Part shown: piece after piece, positions 31,812-43,559 of the stretch
Numbering within the stretch: position 1 is the stretch's first letter
How the letters are laid out: every line of letters starts with the position of its first letter
DNA from: Pegoplata infirma
Lineage: Eukaryota > Arthropoda > Insecta > Diptera > Anthomyiidae
DNA: 64,000 bases
Assembly: GCA_963921195.1 (NCBI GenBank)
Contig: OY992537.1
Coordinates: 71,090,979 to 71,154,978, forward strand
Direction of reading: 5' to 3'
Position numbers and translations under genes: made by a program
Notes under the pieces: generated by a model
The model's database searches: none
What the model was told of the DNA's origin: nothing
Seen by the model: only the letters and a program-made list of their open reading frames with translations

Positions 31812-33441
31812 CACTCAAAAAAAAAAAACTGTAAAGTTAGCAAAAAATTTAGTTAATATTAACTAAAAAAACACCTGATTTTGAACCTACTAAATTTCTA
31901 GTTAATTTAACAAAAAATATTTAGTTAACTTTTCGTAGAATGAATGTAGCAAAAAAACCGTAATTTTAACTAAAAATTCAGCTGAAAATTTCGTAACATT
32001 TTTTATTAGTTGAATTCAGCTAAACTTTTTGTAAAAAATGTTAAGTTTGTTAAATATTGGTTTTAAACAATAACACTTCACTTATTTTTTCTTATTTTTT
32101 TCACAGCATTAAGTTCAGCTTAAGTAGGACTTATGAGATTTGCATAGGAGGCTACACAAGAAATGTTTAAAATTTTTCACTTGACAAAAATGTTACAAAA
32201 AATCAGCAAATTAATTAGTAAAAATTCGTAAACTCAGTTTTAAAATCAACAAAAAAAAATTAATTCAAAATTTGTACAAAACTAGTATTTTTGTAAATTG
32301 AACTTAACTAAAACAAGTAGAAAAGTTAAATTCGACTTTGCCGAATCTATGAATACCCTCCACAATGCATTTTTTTTAAAGGGTAGTACATTTTTTAACG
32401 TGAAAAAATTAACAATTTTGATTAGAAATATTTTATTTTGAGTAAAAAACTCTTTTCTTGTAATTTAAAAAAAAAAAAAAAAAAAAATTACTATTTTCTT
32501 TGAGTGTAAAATTTTTTTCGAGTGTAATATTTTTTTACTGTAAAAATATTTCTGAGTAAATGCACGTACGTATGTACACAAAATATTTTCAGTTTTGTAA
32601 AAAAAAAACAAAATTTTTTTTGAGTGTAAAATTTTTTTCGAGTGTAAAATTTTTTCGAGTGTAATTTTTAAGTTACCAATGCTTTTATAACTAAACAAGT
32701 TTAAAAAGCATTGCTTTAAAATTAAACAAGTTTGAAAAGCATTGTTTAGTTACCACCAATGCTTTTAAAACTTGTTAAATCACGTGGCATTTTAGATGAA
32801 ACTAATCTGAAATTCAGGGTTTTGCTTATAACTTTTGAACCACTGGACCGATTGAGCTGAAATTTAATACCAAACAGACCCGGGGAACGGCTAATATACA
32901 TGCTAAGCTTCAGTAGTCTCATTATTGTCTTTCGAAATTTATCGTGTTTTTTATCTCGTAAATTCGGGAAATACCCTTGCCGAAATTTACTCTTTTGCTC
33001 ATAACTTTTGAACCACTGGACCGATTTGGCTGGGTTGCAATACCAACCTGACCAGGTAAATCACAAACATATATGCCAAACTTCAGTAGCCTCTGTAAAG
33101 TCTTTCAAAAGTTAGCGTGTTTTCTACGGACGGACAGACAGACAGACAGACGGACGGACATCGCTAGATCGACTTAAAATCGATCGAGGATCATAAATAT
33201 ATATACTTTATGGGGTCCTCGACCAATATTTCGAGGTGTTACAAACGGAATGACAAACTTATATATACCCTCTATCACTAGAGTGGAGGGTATAAAAACT
33301 TATATATACCCTCTATCACTAGAGTGGAGGGTATAAAAAGTAGTTAAAACGCTGATTTTAATTAAAAATTTGCTAAAAAGCCAGTAAACTCGAGTTAACA
33401 AAAAAAATGTTGTTAACTTTACAGTTTTATTTTTTTGAGTG
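31812..33441. mobile_element. TA-flanked MITE (family P) carrying family A'
   Basis: Left end CACTCAAAAAAAAAAAACTG then TAAAGTTAGC; right end (reverse complement) CACTCAAAAAAATAAAACTG then TAAAGTTAAC. TA lies at 31810-31811 and 33442-33443. The family A' element sits at 32313-33339. The rest (~600 bp) matches the empty copy at 49765-50367. Confidence 0.9.
32313..33339 (-). mobile_element. Family A' element, copy 2 (inverted to copy 1)
   Basis: Minus-strand copy of 29242-30298: starts here with CAAGTAGAAAAGTTAAATTCGACTTTGCCGAATC and ends with ...GAGTGGAGGGTATAAAA. GGACAGACAGACAGAC at 33122-33150 is its microsatellite. The outer ~40 bp (TATATATACCCTCTATCACTAGAGTGG...) is duplicated in tandem at 33260-33339. 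The empty MITE copy at 49765-50367 reads straight across the site, showing no target duplication. Confidence 0.88.
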
Positions 33442-33616
33442 TAGCATATTTCGCTTAAAATCCATATTTTTGCATATTTTGCTATTATTTCGCTATTATT
33501 TCGCTATAAATGCATATTTTTAGGTCATATTTTGTATAAATTTTAGTGTTTAGCTATTTTTTAGTTCGTTTTTTTCTATTTTTTTTTTATAATATTTTTT
33601 TATAATATTTTTTTTT

Positions 33617-35107
33617 GTATCGGTCCACACCAAAAAACCGATTTAAGTATAACTTTGCCAAAATGTTATGATAACAGTCTAAAGTTCAAATAAAAAATTT
33701 TTTTAGAGTTTCAGAAATGGGAAGTTTCTATTTTTTTGCAAAGATCATATATGGTTGAATTTTTATTGACACTTTGATGTGATGAAAATTTATTTTTAAA
33801 AACAGATTTTTAAAGTTTTTTTGATGGCCTTTTCACTGGCATTTGTGGTTTTTTAAAAAAATATAAATTTGACTTTACAACTCAAGGTCAAATTATATTT
33901 TGAGGATATTAATTCTGGCTCAAGGTCATTATCTTCTTTACTAATTAAAACCATGATATTCTCATAGCATAATTTTCAAGAAAATATTTTTTTTTTGTTT
34001 TAAATTTATTTATGTTGGTCATTTTTGCAAGACTTAATCGACACGTGTTTCGGAATTTGTCAGATTCCATTTTCAAGATTATTTAGCAAAAATAGAAACG
34101 ATTTACTACAAAGTAGCAAACGAGTCTAATGACAAATCGTTTGTGCACAAACTAGAATATTAATACATATTCGCCTCTATTCACAATGAGAATTAGAAAG
34201 ACGAAGAAATTGCCCCATACTAATAAGGCAACGATTGTCAATAACCAACAAAAATATTTAAAACAATTTTACATAGGATAGTCCATTGGACTACAAAAAT
34301 ATGTTATTTGTGTTGTTGTTGTGAGAAATACTCCATATTAGGGTTATTCATCACATGAAGAAAATAATGACCTCGAGCCAGAATAAACATCCTCAAAATA
34401 TAATATTTTAAAGGTCGAATAAAAAAATTTTCATTTTTTAATAAAAATTAATCAGAACTCAAGGTCAAATTATTAAAAAAAATTTATTTTATATAGCGCC
34501 TATTTTGAGTTTTTTTTTTTACTAAGTTTATTAGAAATCTTGATGTTTTTTTATATTTAAAAACATTTTTCAAAAAATGGATCAAGAGCTCCTTCTTGCG
34601 ACAATAATTCTTTTTGTATAAATTAACACTCAAACAGTACGAACACCGCGTGTATTATAAGTAAAAAAATAAATAAAAAATTATTTTCGCAATAAGGAAC
34701 TCTCGATCCATTTTTTGAAAAATGTTATTAAATGTAAAAAAGTCAAGCTTTCTAATAAACTTAGTTAAAATAATCTCAAAATAGGCGCTTTATAAGATAC
34801 ATTTTTTTTAATAATTTGGCCTTGAATTTTAAGGTCAAATTTATAATTTTTAAAAAACCACCAATGCCATTGAAAAGGTCGTCAAAAATACTTTAAAAAT
34901 CGTTTTTTAAAAATAAATTTTGATCGCATCAAAGTGCCAATAAAAATTCAACCAAATATGATCATTGCAAAAAAATGAAAACTTCCTATCTATGTAACTC
35001 TAAAATATTTCCACGAAATTTTTTTCATTTGAACTTTAGACTGCCTACTGCTACCCTTACATTTTGGCAAAATTAAACTTAAATCGGTTTTTTGGTGTGG
35101 ATCGTTA
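33617..35107. mobile_element. Foldback element, ~1.5 kb
   Basis: TCCACACCAAAAAACCGATTTAAG (33626) has its reverse complement near 35074-35100. Further pairs: CAAAGATCATATATGGTTGAATTTTTATTG (33739) with 34940-34970, and TTGATGGCCTTTTCACTGGCATT (33820) with 34864-34886. An inner pair is TTCTGGCTCAAGGTCATTAT (33911) with 34367-34387. The inner part is related to 45800-45900, 48660-48710 and 52085-52330. Confidence 0.85.
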
Positions 35108-35189
35108 ACGCGTTTTGTCCCATATATGAATGTGTATCTAATCTTACACTGCGAGACTGAATTTAAATGCCATGTTTTATTTCTTAAAT

Positions 35190-35310
35190 AAAAGTAAAAA
35201 ACTGGTGGATATTTTATGGGTTTTAGTGCATATTTTAAGATTTTTAGTGCATATTTCACGAGTTTTTATTGCATATTTTAGGCGCCTAAAACATGGTTTT
35301 TTAGTGCATG
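35190..35310. repeat. TTTTTAGTGCATATTTT repeats
   Basis: Four or five spaced copies of AGTGCATATTTT. The same words occur at 33444-33560, on the other side of the foldback, and inverted at 49240-49690. The foldback therefore probably landed in this repeat. Confidence 0.6.
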
Positions 35311-37373
35311 AAGGTCCTGTCCCTGCTGATAACAAACAAAAAAAATGGCAATCGCTTATAATGTTCGTTTGCAAATGCCTTCCTACTTTTGGATAACCTG
35401 AACTCACCATCGTGCAATATCTGGGCCCCACTTCTAACTTAAGTTCGAATATACGTTAACTATGACCATTTCAAATTTCATGGCTATCGGCTTAGTACTT
35501 ACTCAATGGCTGAATTATTTACAAAAAATTAACCATTACTCCCACTGTGCAATGAAGAAAACTTCTTCAATATGATGAAATTTAACATCAAAATTTATGA
35601 CAGCAAGAGATAAAACAGTTTCATCCATAGAATTTCGTGAAAATTCGAACAAAAATAAAAGGTATACGTATGATTGATGTAGATTTTCTTTAATTAAATA
35701 TCAATCATACGCCTACGTGTTTTATTGACATGTTCAAAATAATATCGTTTTCAATTTTGAATATAAACGTCCACATTCATAAAAAATAAAAGCGTTTAAT
35801 AACAGGTTTATTAATCGATTTTTCATTCGAAATTTGTTTTATAAACCCCTTATTTGCCTCTTTAAACTTTTATTAATTTGAAGGAAAGTCTTTAATTTCA
35901 AAATTCTCATTGTCTGAAAGATTACAAATTTGATGCATCTTCTTCCAAATCTATGGCAATCCTTATACCAAATTGTGGGTTGTTTATTTGAACAATCAGT
36001 CGGCCACAAAGTCATAGTTGTTCTGTTTCTGCTTCTATTTTTTTCCCCCGCTTTGCTTTTTAACGCTCGTAATAATGTCGCTTACGTTGTCGTCGAAGTC
36101 ATCGTCGTTAGTTTATTCGTTCGTTCATTTTTTTTTCGCTTCGGTTGACTTAGTGTTTTATGGCCTGCCCAGTTTGACTTAAGTTTATTTGAGATTTTGC
36201 GATGGGTTCACTTAATTTAAACAACATGCAAAATACGTTTATTTCGTACAAACATATTTTGTCTGTCTGTCCGTATGTCCGTCCATACGTTCATTGGTCC
36301 GTCCATTCATATGTCTCTGTATGTCTACTAAAGTGTTCATATAGCACTTGCTTTACAACCATATTTGGTTAAAATTCAAATGGCATTAACACGTTTCCGT
36401 ATTGTAGTTTTGTACTCTTCATAGGTGCATATGTATGTAAGTACTCACTACTCGTATGGTATGTATGTTTTTAGTTATGTTTGTACATATTTGTAGTGTA
36501 GTTGTTGTTGGTGGTGTTGTAGTTCATGCCGATTAATACGATGGCATTTGCACGCATTTGTGTGATCACTTGTAAATTTTGCGGCAAGTTAATTCGTGGT
36601 AATTTTTTTCTTTATTTTTTTTAACTTCGATTATTTTTCAAAGGTTTAAATTTGTCAACCTTATGTTGGTTAGAGTTGTTCGTTTCGGTTTGGTTTTATT
36701 TGTTTGTTTGGTTGTTTCGTTTATTTGTATGTTTTATTTAGCGGGTGCTTCATCTTCTTCTCCTGTTTAGTTGTTAAAGAAGACAATTTGTTGTTTCGTG
36801 TCCTCATGATCGGTGGCAATAGTTTGCTACTAACCTGTCGTAATTCTTGCTTTTAATTTGTTTAAAGTTTTTTTTTCTGTCCGTCTGCATGTCTTCTGTT
36901 TTTTCTGTGTTTATCTTAGCTTTCTTTGCGTGTTTTTTCTGTTGGTTTGTCTCCCCTTTTTTGTTATGTATGTGAAAAGGGGGCAGAACTTTAGAGAATG
37001 GACTCAATTTTAGAACATTAACATTAGTAGTTTTTTTTTTATCGTATTGTAAGACAATGACAACTTGTTAAAGTAATGTTCATTCCTGGAAAATTTGGAA
37101 TGGACTAATTAAAATTAGTAAATTTTTTGTACTTTATGGGAAAAATATTTAAAAAATTCCACAACCATAATTTTAGTCTTCTGAATCTGATTTTTTATTA
37201 AAATTCTTTTTAAATCTTAAAAAATCCCCATTTTCATCCATAGATGCTAATCAGCGTTGTTTGGTCAAAATCACGTTTTCATTTTTTTACATAATATTCT
37301 CACACCCCTCCGCCCCCTTTTTATGTGATTAGGTACAAAAAGCTTTGTCTGATTTTTTCAGATTTAAAAAAAA
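35311..37373. other. Longest apparently single-copy stretch; no gene found
   Basis: From about 35900 to 37030 the base use is more balanced and no window repeat is recognised. Features include TGTCGCTTACGTTGTCGTCGAAGTCATCGTCG (36075), short TTCGTTCGTTC and GTCTGTCTGTCCG runs, and (GTT)-rich text near 36495-36520. Frames (35930-36148, 36804-37007) are short and without family. It could be host intergenic or intron DNA with regulatory function. No splice or promoter claim can be supported. Confidence 0.4.
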
Positions 37374-38768
37374 AAACAAGTGAGAGTGTTAAATTCGGCT
37401 ACGCCGAATCTTTTATACCCTCCAAAAGGTAAAACAAAATAAAAAATTTTGTCAGAAAAAGTGTATTATTTCAAAGGTTGGTTCAGTTCTTCAAGGGGGA
37501 ACTTTTTCCCCCTGGCCCCATTTTGCCGCTTCACGAAATTAACCTGCCTATGAACATGAGACATATTTCTGCAAATTTTCTTCAGGAGTCTAGCTGTTTT
37601 ATTTTGGACTGCATTGTGTTATCTACAGACAGACGGACGAACGGACGGACAGACGCACAGTGGGGAAAAATTAACTTTTTTTGTCCAATTTTGCCTACAG
37701 GTCGCAATTCTTAACCGATTTTGGTTTTTCTTTTTTTGTATTTTAGCTAATAAAATTCCGCATCGAAAAAAACAATTCGGATTTCTTTTTATATATTCCT
37801 AAAGTTAAAAAAATTTTAATTTTTTTAGTATTTTTGCAATAAAAAATGTATTAGGCTTTGGACGAATATGCTTTATAGACTAAATTAAAGGTATATTAAC
37901 CCCTTATCAACGACGTGATTAGTATTTGAAAATATGTTACTATTTTGGTTTTTATAACCAGACAAGTATTCAAGAATTTTCACTTTTAAAAGCCTATATC
38001 TTTAAAAATAATGTACCAATTTCAATGAAATCTTGTTTAGATTAAAGCTTTTATTTTGCTTAGTTATAATTGGTACACAACATTTTTTAAAAAAAATATT
38101 TTATTTTTTGCTTAAATTTTACCTTATGATTTTTGGAATTTTCAAATTATTTTTTAGTCGATTTAAAAAAAAAAAGTTAACAATTTTGCAAAAATACTTT
38201 ATTTACCAATAATGGTTAAGAAAGTGATAAGATTTTATATAAAAAAAAAATTCATTGAAATTTGTACATTATTTAAAATGATATATGTACTTAAAAGGGA
38301 ACATGTTTAAGTTTTCATACGTTTATAAAAACCAAAATAATAATAAATTAACAAATGCTTTTAATGTCATTTATAAGGGATTCAAATACCTTTAATTTTG
38401 TCCATACAGCTTATTCGTCCCCTGCCTATTCCACATTTTAGAGCAAAAATTCTAAATAAATAATATTTTCTGAACTTTAAAAAAATATTCAAATAAAACA
38501 AAAACTGGTTTTAGAAATCCACCATGACAGGCTGATGGGGAATTTTATAAGCTAAAATTAAGAATTGCGACCTGTAGGCAAAATCGGACAAAAAAAGTAA
38601 ATTTTTCCCCACTGTGAGACGGACAGACGGATATTCATAGAATGTCTCAGAATCGATCATGGATCAATAATATATATACTTTATGAGGTCCCCGACCGAT
38701 ATTTCGATGCGTTACAAACGGAATGACAAAGTGAGTATACCCCCATACTGTGGTTGGAGGGTATAAAA
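37374..38768 (-). mobile_element. Family A element, copy 5, split by a Transib-like element
   Basis: Reverse orientation: begins AACAAGTGAGAGTGTTAAATTCGGCTACGCCGAATCTTTTATACCCTCC and ends GAGTATACCCCCATACTGTGGTTGGAGGGTATAAAA. The GTCC microsatellite (here GGAC/AGAC) is cut at 37655 and resumes at 38617. The stem-loop near the 3' end is TTCGGC-TAC-GCCGAA. Confidence 0.85.
37656..38616. mobile_element. Transib-like foldback MITE, 961 bp
   Basis: Both ends read CACAGTGGGGAAAAATT inward, and the inverted repeat goes on for about 65 bp (TTTTGTCC, TTTTGCCTACAGGTCGCAATTCTTAA). The whole element is a diverged palindrome centred near 38136. A 5-bp duplication AGACG flanks it (37651-37655, 38617-38621), but this lies in a GGAC/AGAC repeat, so the duplication is less decisive here. 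No protein. Confidence 0.75.
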
Positions 38769-39119
38769 ATTAGAACTGTCACAAGCATTATTTTGCATCC
38801 GTAGTTCATCCCTCCCTTCACCAGCAGTGTTATTTAGTGAAAAATGTTCGCCGGATTTTTTCAGATTTCAAAAAAAAAAAAATTGGAGGTGTTTTATGCA
38901 TTGTTTTGCATTTTTAGCGCATATAAAAATGCAAAATAACGCTCAAACACCCCTAATTTTTTTTTTTTTTTTTTTTAAATCTGAAAATTTTAGGTTATGA
39001 CATATGTCTCATGCAATGTCGTCATAACAAAAAAAGTGGTATTTCCGTTAATGACGAGTGGTATTACCGTTAATGACGAAACCAAAATCGGAGTGGGATG
39101 AAACCAAATGCAAATAAAA
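38769..39119. other. Inverted AT-rich text with short direct repeats
   Basis: 38845-38990 forms an imperfect hairpin around GCATTTTTAGCGCATATAAAAATGC. GTGGTATT(T/A)CCGTTAATGACGA is repeated at 39034 and 39059. No gene. Confidence 0.5.
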
Positions 39120-39177
39120 GTTGACATTTTTCGTAATCTAGTTTAGTGCTAGATTGCACTGTGCGAAAAAAGTCAAC
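39120..39177. repeat. 58-bp imperfect hairpin with CACTGTG
   Basis: Outer stem GTTGACATTTTTCG pairs with CGAAAAAAGTCAAC; inner stem AATCTAG pairs with CTAGATT around TTTAGTG. The heptamer CACTGTG lies at 39157-39163 between the two stem strands. Confidence 0.65.
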
Positions 39178-39581
39178 AAAAAGAATATGCAGGGATTCTC
39201 ATATAAAAATTTTAGTGGGTTGATATAGTACGGAAGTACTCATAGTTTTCCTCGATCACTTCGTTTAGTAATTTTTTTTCTTAGCAAATGTGTTGAAAAC
39301 CGAAATTCTTAAATTAAAACTTCAAAAAATTATAACTTAATTGTTGTCTAATGGATTTTAAATTTTTTAGTTTTGCTTGAAAGATATGAGTTTTATCTCT
39401 TAAACAAAACCAAAAAATTAACATTCATTTTAAAACTGGCTGAGCTACGATCCCATATGAATAAAAAAAACATACTTTTTTCAAAAAATTTTCACTTTCT
39501 TTTCACCGTTGCAACGGAAGTATCTCACCCTTATGAACCAATTTGCATGAAACTTCAAATATATATAAAAGAGACAATTCT

Positions 39582-39990
39582 ACACCTAGAAAAGTTTTAC
39601 AGTAACTATTTACGGTTATTCAAAAAGTTTTTAGTTAAAGTTGTTTTAAACGTTTTATCGTTTGTTTTTCAAGGAAAATGAAATATTGAAAGATTTATAC
39701 AGTTGTAAAAACAATAAACTACAAAAGTTACGGAAAAATATTTTTATCAGTTAAATTATTTGTGACTGATTATTCCGTATAATTTTACAGAAGTACGGTT
39801 TTTGTAGTTTGTTATTCAAAAAATTTTATTTTTTCTTCACAAAATAAAAAAATGTAAACAGTTAAAATAACTGAAATATCGTTTGTTTTTACGGAATGTC
39901 TAGTCATTTATTAACGTTTAAAAATAACTGAAAAATTATGTTGTTTCAAATGAAATATAAGTAGTCCGTTTTTTAAAAGGAAAAACGAAA
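39582..39990. mobile_element. Family-P MITE copy, right end lost
   Basis: Left end CACCTAGAAAAGTTTTACAG after TA, closely matching the MITE at 12756-13400, as does ATGAAATATAAGTAGTCCGTTTTTTAAA at its right. It lacks the tRNA-like segment of that copy. The terminal GTG is not found. Confidence 0.65.
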
Positions 39991-39994
39991 AAAA

Positions 39995-40740
39995 AATGGA
40001 CTCTGTAGCTACAATACAGTCCACGATATTAAATTTGTAATGTGCAAGAGTGTCGCGATTTGGAGATTTTAAGGGAAATTGTGAAAAATTTTGATTTTGG
40101 TCGATCTGATTGTTGTCCTAACATAAAAATTTTAGGATATGTTCATTAGGACTTGCACTTTGAGAATACCAAGTAAAAAAAAACTCGGGGGATACTTTCC
40201 CCCCATTTCCTCCACCCTTTGTAACGACTTTTAATTAAGGGGGGCACCCTTCCTTTTTTTCTAAAATTTTTTGGTTAAGGTAGGTATTGTAGAGCGTACT
40301 ATAAGCTTTAAAACAAACAAAAATGGGCTCTGTAGCTACAATAGCACTTATGCTATTAAATTTTTAAGGTTCAAGAGTGTTGCGATTTAGAGATTTTAGG
40401 GGAAGTTGTGAAAAATTTTGATTTTGAGTGATCCCATTGTTGTCCCAACTTAAAAATTTTACAATATATTCTTTAGGACTTTCTCTCAAAGATTAGCAAG
40501 TAAAAAAAAAAATCGGGGGATACCATCCTCCCCATTTTCTCCTCCCTTTATCACGACCTTAAAATAAGGGAGGTAACCCTTATTTTTTTTCGAAAATTTT
40601 TTGGTTATGGTAGGTCTTGTAGAGCATATTATGAGCTTCAAAACAAACCCAAAATGGGCTTTCTAGCTATAATAGAACCAACGATATTAAGTTTTTACGG
40701 TGTAAAGTGTCGCGACTGGGAGATTTTGGGGGAAATTTTG
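39995..40740. repeat. ~328-bp tandem repeat, 2.3 copies
   Basis: AATGG(A/G)CTCTGTAGCTACAATA starts units near 39996 and 40323, and a diverged third near 40652. Shared words: AGAGTGT(C/T)GCGATTT, GGAGATTTTA, GGGGGATAC, ATTTTTTGGTTAAGGTAGGT. Confidence 0.8.
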
Positions 40741-41139
40741 ACCCTTCGTATTTTCGGCCCCTGTTGACTTAGAGGGCTGAAAATTTGCATTTGTTAGTTT
40801 TTTACGTAGTGTAAGAACTTAACCAAATTTCATCAATATCGGAGGGGGTCGAAAATATTCATGATTGATTTCACAAATAATGACCCTTATATAAATTTTA
40901 ATTTTCAGGCAAATCGGTTCATAAGGGTTGAGATATTTCCCTTGTAAGTTGATTGCAAGTCTTCAAAATATTTTTCTTTTATTTTTATAAAAAGGTTTGG
41001 TAAAGTAGCTTTCCATATATCCAAAAATATAAAAATCGTGTAGTAAGAATAAGTTATGCTAAGTCTTGTGATAGTATGTACCATATATTTTCAGGTGGTA
41101 CTTTGAACGAGAATTTTTAAATTTCTGAAAATTAAACTC

Positions 41140-41640
41140 CAAAAACTATAATTTTGTTGCATGTCATTTATAAAACACATCCTAAAAATTAAATATTACA
41201 AAATGAAGGGGTATCCGCTGTCTCAAATAATTTTTGGATTTACTTGAGTTTCGCGGATTTCGAGGAATTTAAATATTTAAAAAAATGTTTACGTTATTCT
41301 CAAACTCACCTAAAACAGTGTTATTGTCTTTCAAAAAAAAAAAAAAGATGTCAACACTTACAAAAAAATTTACATAAAAAAAAAAATTACATTTCTTTTG
41401 AGAGAAAAGTTTCTTGAATTTAAATTTTTTATTTGGTGTAAAATTTTTTTTTGACTGTTAAAATTTTTTTAGACTGACAAAAATACTTGTTTTAGCATAT
41501 TTTGGAAAAACATAAAAAAACAAAAACATTTTAAGGATGTATTTTATAAATGGCAAGTTAAAATAATGCAATTTTGGGTGTTTTGTTTACTGAAATTTTC
41601 AGAAATTTTAAAATACTCATTGAAAGTACCCCCAAAAATT
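41140..41640. repeat. Small foldback inside the complex
   Basis: TGTCATTTATAAAACACATCCTAAAAAT (41162) is inverted at about 41528-41556. A-rich text lies between. No gene. Confidence 0.55.
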
Positions 41641-42204
41641 TTTTGGTACATGTTATCACAAAATTTAGCATAATTTATTCATTATCTAATCGATTGTTAT
41701 ATATTTTGATGTTTTGGAAAGCTAATTTATCACACTTTTACAAAAATAAAAGAAAGAATATTTTAATGACTCACAATCAACAAAAAGTGAAAAGAAAGTG
41801 AACATTTTTTGAAAAAGGTGTGTTTTTTAACTTAAAGGACCGTAGTTTAGTCAATTTGAAATAAAAAAAAATCCGTTGTACAATAATAAAGTTATAGTAG
41901 TATTTATTTTTAAGTTTCAATATAAGAATTTCGGGTTTCAACACATTTGCTAATAAAAAAAGTACTTTACGCATTTGAAATTGGTGAACTCCTATTATAA
42001 TTATAATTACTTGAAAAATTTATAAGAGGCGTTTACTTAATTTTGTGATTGCCTTTAAATAACAATCATACGCAACGGTGCACCGTAGTTTATTTTTAAA
42101 AATTTGGCCATTTAGTAAGTACTAGATCGACTTCAGCGGAATTCATACGCTGGACCTCACATGTTCAACAAAGGAACCGCCAGGGGCCCCTAAAGTAGAA
42201 CATT

Positions 42205-42720
42205 TTCGAGTAGAACAAGATTCAGAATCCGAGGCATTTTTCGTATAAAAAAGGTCTCAGCTTTTAGACATTCGTAAAGAACAAGTTTTAGATTCTGAAA
42301 CATATTAGTATAGAAAAATTTTCAGAAATTGTTTGATAAAAAAATTCTCAGATTCTGAGACAATTTCGTATAGAAAAAGATTCTGAGTCATATGTCGTAT
42401 GGAAAAAGTCTCAGATATTGAGAAAATATGAGAGTCTGATATATTTTTTATGTAGAAAAAGTCTTAGATTCTATGGCGTTTTTCACATGGAAAAAGTCTC
42501 AAATTCTAACACATTTTTCGTATAAAAAAAGTCTCAGATTTTGAGACATTTTTCGCATTGAAAAAGTATCAGATTCTGATAAATTTTTCGTATAAAAAAG
42601 TCTCAGATTCGGAGGCCGGGCATTTTTTATAGAAAGAAGATCTCAGATTCTGCAACATTTTTCTTGTATAAAAATTTTTGGACTCTGAGATATTTTTCCT
42701 ACAAAAATGCCTGCGAATTT
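42205..42720. repeat. ~40-bp degenerate array, family N, block 2
   Basis: Twelve or so units of TTTTTCGTATAGAAAAAGTCTCAGATTCTGAGACA, as at 6400-7130, again next to a foldback that shares CTGATTCCAAATC text. Confidence 0.85.
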
Positions 42721-42811
42721 TGTACTCTGGTCACATTATATCATGATAATGTTTTTTTTTTAAGTTTTGGAATTATCGTTCGAGGGCCCCATTAATATTA
42801 TATATTACACA

Positions 42812-43510
42812 GCTCAACAAGAAAATGCGTTTTGAATTCTGGTTAGTGATTTGGATAGTGTTTGTTGCGCTGATTCCAAATCCAGTGCCCAAATTTGTCT
42901 ATCACGTCAGGATTGTGAGTAATTCGCGGTTAAAGAGCCGAAAAAGTGCATTTTTGACACTTTTTAAAAGCTTATAAAATAAAATCCTGACATGCGAATG
43001 ACTTCATTTTAAGCTCATTCGAAAGCCTGTAATTTTCTTTTAAAGATAAGATAAAATGTTCTAAAAATTTAATTTTCTAAAATGGTAAAAAAATCATTAG
43101 CAAAAAACCTTCCATTTTTTTAATATTAAGTTAATTTACACAGTGTTTTTAACCAAATTTCCATACAAATTCATACGTAAATATTAGATTTAAAGCACTT
43201 GTCGCTAATGATTTTTTTTTACTATTTTAGAAGATTAAATTCCAGGAAAATTTTATCCTGTCTAAAAGAGAAAATTACACACTTTCGAATGAGCTTGATA
43301 CCAAGTCACTTGTATGTCAGGGTCTTCTTTTATAGGCGTTAAAAAATAGTCAAAATAGGCCTTTTTGACACTTTAATCGCGATTTTCTCAAAATTGTGAC
43401 GTGATAAAAAAATTTGAGTTACCCTTTTGGAATCGGGGCACCAAAAAATATAAAATTTTTTTGGTTTTATCCAAAACGCAGATTTGTAGAGCGGTGTTAC
43501 TGATCGATTT
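42812..43510. mobile_element. Foldback element, ~700 bp
   Basis: GCGCTGATTCCAAATCCAGTGCC (42868) pairs with GGAATCGGGGCACC near 43429; CCTGACATGCGAATGACTTCATTTTAAGCTCATTCGAAAG (42987) pairs with 43276-43318. The centre is near 43160. Related in arm sequence to the foldback at 7352-8212. Confidence 0.8.
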
Positions 43511-43559
43511 TTGGTACATTGATTGATTTTTTTGTACATTTGTTAAACAAATGGAACAC

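Larger units (their letters stand above)
39270..41960. mobile_element. Nested foldback complex, ~2.7 kb (approximate limits)
   Basis: Outer arms: GCAAATGTGTTGAAAACCGAAATTCTTA (39283) with 41928-41955, and TTTTTCAAAAAATTTTCACTTTCTTTTCACC (39477) with 41785-41812. A second pair, GGAAGTATCTCACCCTTATGAACCAATTTGC (39516) with 40915-40947, has a different centre. So at least two foldbacks are nested. It also holds a family-P MITE, a 328-bp tandem and another foldback at 41140-41640. Confidence 0.65.

Noticed and set aside
35549..35555. CACTGTG as a Transib right end
   Set aside because: No matching left end with the same 5-bp flank was found nearby.
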